Position numbers and translations under genes: made by a program
Part shown: positions 1 to 5,911 of the stretch, piece after piece
Numbering within the stretch: position 1 is the first letter of the stretch
Layout of the letters: the number at the start of each line of letters is the position of its first letter
Assembly: GCA_030673645.1 (NCBI GenBank)
Contig: DAOVIO010000132.1
Coordinates: 1-11,475 of the forward strand
DNA length: 11,475 bases
Direction: 5' to 3'
DNA from: JAGLSB01 sp023135955
GTDB lineage: Bacteria > Bacteroidota > Bacteroidia > Bacteroidales > GCA-2748055
The notes under the pieces: generated by a model
What the model was told of the DNA's origin: nothing
The model's database searches: none
Seen by the model: the letters and a program-made list of their open reading frames with translations, nothing else

Positions 1-1
1 A

Positions 2-115
2 AAAATTATTAATTGTGAATTCAATAATATTGATAATGAAAATGTATTGGATTTTGTTAATGGATTGGTTTTGGAGAATGTTTCTATTAATGGTGAAGTG
101 ATAAGGTCGAATTAA
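2..115 (+). CDS. C-terminal fragment of a probable parallel beta-helix glycoside hydrolase (GH28-like)
   Basis: An open frame runs in from the left edge and gives 37 codons before a TAA stop; the start lies outside the window. The visible tail contains NVLDFVNGLVLENVSING. This pattern, hydrophobic beta-helix rungs followed by 'L-x-N-V-x-I-N-G', recalls the C-terminus of GH28 polygalacturonase-type enzymes. No catalytic residue is visible, so the assignment rests only on the resemblance of this tail. The stop lies 14 nt before the sulfatase start, so the two genes are probably co-transcribed. Other right-handed beta-helix families, such as polysaccharide lyases or GH141-type proteins, could end similarly. 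Confidence 0.5.
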   Translation, partial: KIINCEFNNIDNENVLDFVNGLVLENVSINGEVIRSN

Positions 116-129
116 GAAAAATACAAAAA

Positions 130-1680
130 ATGAAAACAAACTTAACCTCAATTAAGAATCATGCAAAGAAGATTGCATTTTCAGGCATTACAGCTTCGAT
201 GTTACTCGCATGTAGCGGTCAACCAGATAAGCAGCAAGAGTCCAATTCATCTGAAGCAGAGAAACCAAATATAATTTTTATCCTTTCGGATGATCTGGGA
301 TATGGTGATATAGGTGCCTTTGGACAAACAAAGATAATGACTCCAAATATCGATAAATTAGCTGAGGAAGGGATGCGATTTACTAAGTCGTATGCCGGAA
401 ATGCCGTTAGTGCTCCGTGCCGCTCCAGTTTGATGCAGGGATTACATCCGGGTCATGCCCGGGTTAGGGGTAATGGTTATAATGATTATAGGGAATCGCT
501 AAGAGAAGGTGATTATACAGTTGCAATGATGCTCCAGGAATCTGGATACAAAACCGGTTTGTTTGGCAAATGGGGGCTCGGATTGCACAACCAGTATGGA
601 ATTCCAAATAAAATGGGTTTCGATGAGTTTTATGGATATCTGAATCAACGACATGCTCATTGTTTTTACCCTGAGTTCTTATATCATAATGAGGAACGTG
701 TATATTATCCTGAAAATGGGACGCATTATATTATGGAGAATTATAAAGGAGAACAGACTTACGATGAGAATGGAGTTTGCTATCCTATTGGTATCGTAGA
801 CCCTTCGAAAGCAAAATATTCATTTGATGAATATACTAAGAGATCGTTGGAATTTGTACGCAATAATAAAGACAATCCGTTCTTTTTATTTCTTGCCTAT
901 ACGCCACCACATGGTTTGCATATTGTTCCCGAATTAGGAATTTATAATAACAAAGACTGGGATCTGAATCACAAAGTTTGGGCAGCAATGATTACACGTA
1001 TGGATACTGAAGTAGGTAAGCTTATGGCTCTACTTAAAGACTTGGATATTGATGATAATACTCTCATAATTTTTGCTTCTGATAACGGGAATACACAAGC
1101 AAATTCCATAAAAGGAGAAATATCCAATAACACATTTTTTAATAATAATGCTCCGGCAGCAGGTATGAAAGGTGATATTCGGGATGGTGCTTTTAGGGTA
1201 CCTGGAATAGCCAGGTGGAAGGGTAAAATTCAGTCCGGACAAGAAAGTGATCATATATGGGCTTTCTGGGATTTTTTGCCAACAGTAGCTGAAATAATTG
1301 GAGTAGATACTCCACAAGATACAGATGGTATATCATTTCTTCCAACATTAATTGGAGAAACGGCTGACCAAAAGAAGCACGAATTTCTATATTGGGAATT
1401 TAAAGAAGAGCAAGCAGTTAGGATGGGAGATTGGTACGGCTATAAAAATTTTGATGGGAAACTTGAAATTTATGATTTAATTAAAAATCCTGAGCAGGAT
1501 AAAGATCTTTCTGGTCAATTTCCCGACATCGCTAAAAAGATTGATGAAATAATGATATCAGAACATACACCGAGTGATGTATGGCCAAGTCCGGGTGAGA
1601 CCAAAAAAGAATTTAGTAAAAGAATGAATAAACTAGGAATTACAGAAGAAGACAGACCAAAGAACGTGGCAGATTTTTAA
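130..1680 (+). CDS. Serine-type S1 family sulfatase, lipoprotein
   Basis: This is a 516-residue formylglycine-dependent sulfatase of the alkaline-phosphatase fold (SulfAtlas S1), which hydrolyses sulfate esters, here presumably on a polysaccharide fragment. Residues 1-28 form a lipoprotein signal ending in LLAC (lipid on Cys28), so it should sit on a membrane facing the periplasm or the outside. Metal ligands Asp54-Asp55 lie in SDDLGYGD. The formylglycine motif is S94-A-P96-C-R98 with Gly104, so the precursor residue is serine and an anaerobic radical-SAM maturase (anSME) would be needed. Other expected residues are Lys147 (FGKWG), His261 (TPPHG), Asp318-Asn319 (SDNGN) and Lys347 (GMKGD). GLHPGHARVRGN after the motif resembles sulfatases common in marine bacteria. 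Length is normal for S1. It follows the upstream fragment by 14 nt, with only an A-rich stretch before the ATG. The S1 subfamily and the position of the sulfate cannot be decided by eye. Confidence 0.95.
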   Translation: MKTNLTSIKNHAKKIAFSGITASMLLACSGQPDKQQESNSSEAEKPNIIFILSDDLGYGDIGAFGQTKIMTPNIDKLAEEGMRFTKSYAGNAVSAPCRSSLMQGLHPGHARVRGNGYNDYRESLREGDYTVAMMLQESGYKTGLFGKWGLGLHNQYGIPNKMGFDEFYGYLNQRHAHCFYPEFLYHNEERVYYPENGTHYIMENYKGEQTYDENGVCYPIGIVDPSKAKYSFDEYTKRSLEFVRNNKDNPFFLFLAYTPPHGLHIVPELGIYNNKDWDLNHKVWAAMITRMDTEVGKLMALLKDLDIDDNTLIIFASDNGNTQANSIKGEISNNTFFNNNAPAAGMKGDIRDGAFRVPGIARWKGKIQSGQESDHIWAFWDFLPTVAEIIGVDTPQDTDGISFLPTLIGETADQKKHEFLYWEFKEEQAVRMGDWYGYKNFDGKLEIYDLIKNPEQDKDLSGQFPDIAKKIDEIMISEHTPSDVWPSPGETKKEFSKRMNKLGITEEDRPKNVADF

Positions 1681-1855
1681 TGAATTGAATTTTAGACATA
1701 CGAAGAACCTTATATTTATATTAATTCCCTAACCCCGATTACGGAATTTACCTTGTTATGAATAGTAAGTGTAATACTAAATCTAATATTTCTTACGTTT
1801 AGATTGTTTCAGTTTAAATTTACTAATAATATGATAGAATATATGGTAATTAATA

Positions 1856-1885
1856 TTGGAAGTAAAACTGAAAATGATAACTTTG
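1856..1885 (+). promoter_or_regulatory. Candidate Bacteroidota sigma-ABfr promoter
   Basis: TTG at 1856-1858 is followed after exactly 19 nt by TAACTTTG at 1878-1885. This fits the known Bacteroidota -33/-7 pattern TTG-N19-TAnnTTTG. It would give a 5' leader of about 230 nt before the gene at 2125. The match is to a short degenerate pattern in AT-rich DNA, so chance is possible. Confidence 0.4.
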
Positions 1886-1976
1886 TTCTTATTAACGATT
1901 AGGTAAAAAGTCGTTTTAAACTTCTTGATAGTTACAGAAGTATTTAGTTGTAATAAATCAATTACAACGATCATGG

Positions 1977-2010
1977 AAATAATTTAGATTCTGTAAAAAT
2001 AATTTAGATT
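1977..2010. repeat. 14-bp direct repeat with 20-bp period
   Basis: AAATAATTTAGATT occurs at 1977-1990 and again at 1997-2010. The copies are perfect and start 20 bp apart, about two helical turns, so both lie on the same DNA face. They sit between the candidate promoter and the gene at 2125. This could be a pair of regulator sites or a simple slippage duplication. Confidence 0.5.
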
Positions 2011-2124
2011 TTAAAAGCCTGACTGAAATTTAATTACTTTTGGAAACGATTAAATTCTTGATTTTAGACTTGAAGATTATTTCGGAAAACTATAACACTA
2101 GATAATACATATAATAAAAAAATT

Positions 2125-3372
2125 ATGGAGCGTAGAGATTTCTTACTTAAGTCCTCAATATTAACTTTAGGAGCAGGGATTGGACTAATGGGGTGTAATC
2201 AAACTGCTGCACCTGTAGTTGTCCCTGATGGAGAAAGAATTAGAGTGGGAATAATTGGTTTAGGAGATAGGGGAAGTACATTAATTAAAGTTTTAAATGC
2301 ACTACCTCAGTTTAAGGTTATTGCAGCTTGTGATATTCTGGATTTCAGATTGAAAAAAGGTCTTGAAAATATCAATGACAAAGCTGTTGGTTATAGTGAT
2401 TATCAAAAGATGTTGGAGAATAAAGATCTTGAGACTGTAATAATAAGCACCCCTCTTCATGAACATCATCGTATGGTAATGGATGCCCTCGATAGAGATG
2501 TACATATTTTGTGCGAAAAGGCACTTGCTCATACTATTGAACAATCAAGAGAGATTAAGATAAAAGCTAATAATAGTTCTAAACTTTTCCAGATTTCTTA
2601 TCAATATCAGTTAAACCCAACATTCAATGTTATTAAGGAAATAATCCACAAAGGATATCTTGGGAAAGTAATGCGTGTAGATGCAAAGTGGCACAGAAAT
2701 TCTAATTGGCTAAGGCCTGTTCCCAGTCCGGAGTTGGAAAGACAAATTAATTGGAGGATGTATAAAGAATATTCCGGCGGACTTATGGCAGAGCTTGGAT
2801 CACACCATCTTAATATGATAGATAATGTTATTGGTGCACATCCTGTTAAGGTTGTGGGTACCGGTGGAATTGATTACTGGAAAGATCATAGGGAGGTTTG
2901 TGATAATGTTTTTGCTATCTATGATTATCCGGATGGTGTAAAGGCATCATTCAGTTCAATACTTTCAAATAAGTTTGAAGACCAGACTATTAAGTTTTAT
3001 GGCGACAAAGGAACAATTGTTGTTAATAGAATGAAAGATGCAATCCTCTATACTGAAGATAATGAGAATGCTGGATGGGGTGAAGATATTGATGGCGTTT
3101 CCGGTGCTTCAATTAAGATAATTAACAGAGATAAGGATAATAGAAGAACCATCGATCTTCCAAAAGAATATGCAAAAAGTGTTGTATTTGAAAATGATTA
3201 TGAGCAGGCTACTTTACTTCTCTTGAAAAACTTTGCTGCGGCAATTAATGGAGAAGAAGAATTGTCATTAGGCTTAAAAGATGGTTATCAAAGTGCCATT
3301 TCCGTTCATATGGCTAATAAAGCGATTCGTGAGGAAAATATTCAACATTGGTTACCGGAATATGATGTGTGA
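2125..3372 (+). CDS. Exported Gfo/Idh/MocA-family oxidoreductase-like protein (Tat/lipoprotein signal)
   Basis: This 415-residue protein has an N-terminal Rossmann domain and a C-terminal alpha/beta domain, as in Gfo/Idh/MocA NAD(P)-dependent sugar dehydrogenases. ERRDFLLK at residues 2-9 is a Tat-like twin-arginine motif. The following hydrophobic stretch ends in LMGC (Cys24), so it may be a Tat-exported lipoprotein acting in the periplasm. The dinucleotide motif is G45-L-G47-D-R-G50. Two usual active-site signatures are altered as aligned by eye: the family EKP reads E131-K132-A133, and the usual G-x-H-x-x-D reads G225-S-H227-H-L-N230, with Asp233 three residues later. The conserved lysine is kept. 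Lengths of both domains are normal. It lies downstream of a sulfatase and converges on another, so a role on a sulfated sugar is likely. The family also includes GH109-type NAD-dependent glycosidases, so hydrolysis by transient oxidation is possible. The ATG follows an A-rich AATAAAAAAATT, with no clear Shine-Dalgarno sequence. Confidence 0.9.
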   Translation: MERRDFLLKSSILTLGAGIGLMGCNQTAAPVVVPDGERIRVGIIGLGDRGSTLIKVLNALPQFKVIAACDILDFRLKKGLENINDKAVGYSDYQKMLENKDLETVIISTPLHEHHRMVMDALDRDVHILCEKALAHTIEQSREIKIKANNSSKLFQISYQYQLNPTFNVIKEIIHKGYLGKVMRVDAKWHRNSNWLRPVPSPELERQINWRMYKEYSGGLMAELGSHHLNMIDNVIGAHPVKVVGTGGIDYWKDHREVCDNVFAIYDYPDGVKASFSSILSNKFEDQTIKFYGDKGTIVVNRMKDAILYTEDNENAGWGEDIDGVSGASIKIINRDKDNRRTIDLPKEYAKSVVFENDYEQATLLLLKNFAAAINGEEELSLGLKDGYQSAISVHMANKAIREENIQHWLPEYDV

Positions 3373-3376
3373 TAAT

Positions 3377-3487
3377 GGTGTGCTGGTGCTAAGTGAAACA
3401 TAGCTTTCGGGAGTTTACGAACTGAAAGATGTTAGTTGAACTAGTCCCGAGTATTCTCTCGGGATCTTTATGTGCTGGTGTGCTGGT
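3377..3487. repeat. 11-bp direct repeat GGTGTGCTGGT, copies 100 bp apart
   Basis: GGTGTGCTGGT occurs at 3377-3387, directly after the oxidoreductase stop, and at 3477-3487. In the second copy the unit TGTGCTGG is tandemly doubled (3471-3486). The two copies bracket the hairpin at 3444-3465. The repeats are GT-rich and unlike the AT-rich surroundings. They may mark a duplicated or inserted segment. Confidence 0.6.
3444..3465 (+). terminator. Hairpin, probable transcription terminator for the 2125-3372 gene
   Basis: TCCCGAG (3445-3451) pairs with CTCGGGA (3458-3464) across a 6-nt loop TATTCT, with a G-T pair possible outside. The sequence TCTTTA follows on the plus strand, a short and imperfect U-rich tail. 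The stem is GC-rich in an AT-rich context and lies about 70 nt after the stop of the upstream gene. Because the region is convergent, it could also act on minus-strand transcripts. Confidence 0.6.
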
Positions 3488-3511
3488 TGAATTTCTTCAA
3501 ATAATGACTTT

Positions 3512-3668
3512 CGGTATTTCGGCTACGCTCAATAACCGAAAACTCAATTAATGACACTCAATAAAAGAAAGTTTATATCTGGCTCTAAATTGTACTCTTA
3601 TCTCAATGTTACTTTCGGTTATTGAGTTGATAATTTGTTTCCGGTTATTGAGCGTAGCCGAAATACCG
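3512..3668. repeat. 27-bp perfect inverted repeat with a third, partial internal copy
   Basis: The left arm (3512-3538, containing GGCTACGCTCAATAACCG) is the exact reverse complement of the right arm (3642-3668, containing CGGTTATTGAGCGTAGCC), separated by 103 nt. A partial copy, TTTCGGTTATTGAG, lies at 3613-3626; it matches the reverse complement of 3528-3541. Several extra CTCAAT motifs (3543, 3557, 3602) are scattered between. The right arm begins about 10 bp beyond the stop of the minus-strand sulfatase. From memory, similar TTGAGCGTAG(T/C)CGAAA palindromic units are dispersed in Bacteroidota genomes, so this is probably a REP-like extragenic repeat that may also act as a bidirectional terminator or mRNA stabiliser. 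Confidence 0.8.
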
Positions 3669-3678
3669 GAATAATAAA

Positions 3679-5295
3679 TCACCTCCCAGGATCAGGAAAA
3701 TCACGAATTGGACTATATCGAAGATAAGAATCAAATACTTCTGTATCCGGACCTACAATGCGTGTGTCTTTTGATTTCTTTAATTCATTCAATAATGTTT
3801 CTTTCATTTCTGCTTCTATATCAGCATATTCTGAATTTCCTGAAATATTAGTCATACAATACGGATCCTTCTGAACATCGAACATTTCAAATTCGGGACG
3901 TATTGCAACTGACCAATCGAAAAATGGTTTTATATTTTCATCATCCCAATTTTCAATAATAAAGGCTTTAGTCGGGCTTGCGTCAATATCGGTAAACGCC
4001 CAAGCGGATTCTTGCTTACCATCCTCATCAATTCCGTACATGGGTAATAATTCCTCTGGATTATCCGGGTTAATCCGTTGAGGTGCTCCTGCCGGCCATC
4101 GTTCAGGTTTCATATTCCAGATAAACAGGAATTCTTCACTTCGAATAACTCTTTGTGGATATCCCCAATTTAAATATCTGGAAGAAGAGTGGCGTTCACG
4201 ACCTGCATAGACATATTTTTTAGTTTCATCCACCTTGCCTTGTTTTTTCGATTTCAAAGTATTTACTATACTTTTCCCTGAAATTGGCAACATTCCGTCA
4301 GTGCTGGTTTTAGTAAGTTCAAGGATAGTAGGAGCGAGGTCGACAAAACTTAAGGGATCATCAACTATTCTGCCTCCTGGGAAGTCCTTTGGGAAGCTGA
4401 TTGCAAACGGAACATGAACTCCATATTCATAAGCATTTGCCTTAGCCCGGGGAAATGGCATACCATTATCAGCGGTTACAATTACAATAGTATTTTCTAA
4501 CTCACCAATTTCTTCCAGGTAGGCAAGCATACGCTGTAAATGTATATCGAACCATTCAATTTCAACTGCATAATCTAGCATATCTCCGCGAATTATATCG
4601 TTGTCGGGAAAGAAATCAGGGACCTCTACATCTTCAAGCTTTTTGTTATTACGTTTCCATGAATCCTGCTCGTAAGAACGGTGGGGCTCTTTAGCTCCAT
4701 ACCAAAAGAAGAAAGGTTCATCCTCCCGGACATTTTCCATGAAATATTTGAAATTTGCGAAGTAATTCACCGGTCCGATTCCTCCTGCAGTTCTTTCATC
4801 ATCAGATCCTTTTTCGTACCGAATTTCACTATGCTGAATTCCACCGGCATCTGTAGCTCTCCAAAGTGAATCATTTTCATCTCTGGCATACTGGAATGGA
4901 GAAACACCTTTTCCTGTGCGACCAGTTGTGTATCCGTTAGCATCCAGTAAATCGATAAAGGGTATGTGTTTTTTCATCCATGAGGAAGCATGCTGACCCG
5001 ATTGTTCATTTTGCCAATGATAGCGACCTGTTACAATGGTACTTCTTGATGGTGCACAGCCCGGAGATCCGGCAAAGCAATTATTGAAATATATTCCTTC
5101 GTTTGCGATACGGTCAAATGCAGGCGTATTTACAAACTTACTGCCCAAAAAACTAGTATGTGCAAAAGATTGATCATCACTGATGGCGAAAAGAATATTA
5201 GGTCTTTCCTCCTCAACCTCACAGGATGTTGCTAATGGTAAGACAAAGGCTGTCAATGAAACGCCGACCTTAAAAACGCTGTTAATTTCTTTCAT
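3679..5295 (-). CDS. Cysteine-type S1 sulfatase, sulfamidase-like, lipoprotein
   Basis: This 538-residue S1 sulfatase should be exported: residues 1-25 form a hydrophobic signal ending in LATSC, a weak but plausible lipobox (Cys25). Metal ligands are Asp40-Asp41 (ISDDQS). The formylglycine motif is C80-A-P82-S-R84 with Thr89-Gly90, a cysteine-type motif. Lys129 (RTGKG), His205 (KEPHR) and Asp276-Asn277 (TADNG) complete the expected site. Early SDDQSFAHTS, the stretch YAVEIEWFDIHLQRMLAYL, and TADNGMPFPRAKANAYEYG resemble the N-sulfoglucosamine sulfohydrolase-like branch of S1. Many marine polysaccharide sulfatases of unknown specificity share this look, so N-sulfatase activity is not implied. 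It is the only major gene on the minus strand here, convergent with the first Gfo/Idh/MocA gene and divergent from the second. A 616-nt upstream gap suggests its own promoter, though no canonical one was found. It differs from the sulfatase at 130-1680 in maturation type and subfamily. Confidence 0.95.
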   Translation of the reverse strand: MKEINSVFKVGVSLTAFVLPLATSCEVEEERPNILFAISDDQSFAHTSFLGSKFVNTPAFDRIANEGIYFNNCFAGSPGCAPSRSTIVTGRYHWQNEQSGQHASSWMKKHIPFIDLLDANGYTTGRTGKGVSPFQYARDENDSLWRATDAGGIQHSEIRYEKGSDDERTAGGIGPVNYFANFKYFMENVREDEPFFFWYGAKEPHRSYEQDSWKRNNKKLEDVEVPDFFPDNDIIRGDMLDYAVEIEWFDIHLQRMLAYLEEIGELENTIVIVTADNGMPFPRAKANAYEYGVHVPFAISFPKDFPGGRIVDDPLSFVDLAPTILELTKTSTDGMLPISGKSIVNTLKSKKQGKVDETKKYVYAGRERHSSSRYLNWGYPQRVIRSEEFLFIWNMKPERWPAGAPQRINPDNPEELLPMYGIDEDGKQESAWAFTDIDASPTKAFIIENWDDENIKPFFDWSVAIRPEFEMFDVQKDPYCMTNISGNSEYADIEAEMKETLLNELKKSKDTRIVGPDTEVFDSYLRYSPIRDFPDPGR

Positions 5296-5911
5296 GGCTA
5301 ATTTATTTTCTTAGAATATAAAGTTTGAAGCAAATTACTAACTCATAATTAAAATATCTATCATAAAGCAACACTTCGTTAAATGGTGAATAATGAATGA
5401 GAGAATGAATTAAATTACTGATAATAAGGCTTTTGTAAAAACATAATCAATATCGCAACACTCTTTATACCAATAGATTACAAAAGTTTAACGGACTATT
5501 AATAAAGATTACACGCATCTATAGATTCATTTATAATAAATAACGAGATAAATATTATTACAATTAATTTACAATATTTTATTTAACTAATAACCAAAAC
5601 AAATATACTAATATTCAAATAAAATTATTGGAATATAATTTTATATCAAGCTATATTATTTCCTGAAGATGGATATTTGTGATTATAATCTTTATAAAGA
5701 CAATTACTTAGAAAATAATCGATCTGGTTTGGGATGAATCATAAGATTGGCACAAAAGGATATCTTTATGTTAATCTTCTACACCAAAGTTCACTCAAAA
5801 TTAAACTGTATATACAAAAATTATTTTTATTTTTAGATTGTCATTTTGTAGTGATTAGATTACACGGAATATTCATAAAGCAAATCTTAAGTTAAACTAA
5901 CATAATAGAAA
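5296..5911. other. 616-nt divergent AT-rich intergenic region
   Basis: This region separates the divergent sulfatase (minus) and the second Gfo/Idh/MocA gene (plus) and should carry promoters for both. I found no full TTG-N19-TAnnTTTG match in either direction. A minus-strand TATATTTG (5600-5607) lacks a partner TTG at the right spacing. AGATTACACG occurs twice, at 5506-5515 and 5857-5866. No plausible gene, RNA or strong hairpin is seen. Confidence 0.65.

Larger units (their letters stand above)
1681..2124. other. 444-nt AT-rich intergenic region
   Basis: I see no convincing gene here. The only open stretch, about 63 codons on the minus strand (1783-1974), is low-complexity and rich in Ile, Lys, Asn and Phe, as expected from AT-rich noncoding DNA. 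A weak hairpin with 6-bp arms AATTCC/GGAATT (1723-1728 and 1743-1748) could end the sulfatase transcript but has no U-tract. The region also holds a candidate promoter (1856-1885) and a short direct repeat (1977-2010). The gap suggests that the downstream oxidoreductase has its own transcription start. Confidence 0.7.
3373..3678. other. 306-nt convergent intergenic region with repeats and hairpins
   Basis: This gap lies between two gene 3' ends pointing at each other. It holds an 11-bp direct repeat, a 7-bp-stem hairpin, and a 27-bp perfect inverted repeat with a third partial copy; these are listed separately. An additional bulged hairpin may form at about 3404-3428, from CTTTC, then AGTT, a TACG loop, AACT and GAAAG. 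I see no gene in it. Confidence 0.8.

Noticed and set aside
1030..1317. 95-codon minus-strand open frame inside the first sulfatase
   Set aside because: It lies wholly inside a well-supported gene on the other strand and shows no domain, signal or start context of its own.
1783..1974. 63-codon minus-strand open frame in the gap before the first oxidoreductase
   Set aside because: The product is low-complexity Ile/Lys/Asn/Phe-rich, typical of translated AT-rich noncoding DNA, with no neighbouring operon signal.
2302..2544. 80-codon minus-strand open frame
   Set aside because: Shadow of the Gfo/Idh/MocA gene at 2125-3372.
4235..4869. Two plus-strand open frames of about 60 codons (4235-4417, 4681-4869)
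   Set aside because: Both are antisense to the complete minus-strand sulfatase and encode nothing recognisable.
5600..5607. TATATTTG on the minus strand as a sulfatase promoter -7 box
   Set aside because: There is no TTG at the required spacing, and it lies more than 300 nt from the start codon.
5506..5866. 10-bp direct repeat AGATTACACG (5506-5515 and 5857-5866) as an operator pair
   Set aside because: It is short, widely spaced, and without inverted symmetry; chance is a sufficient explanation.
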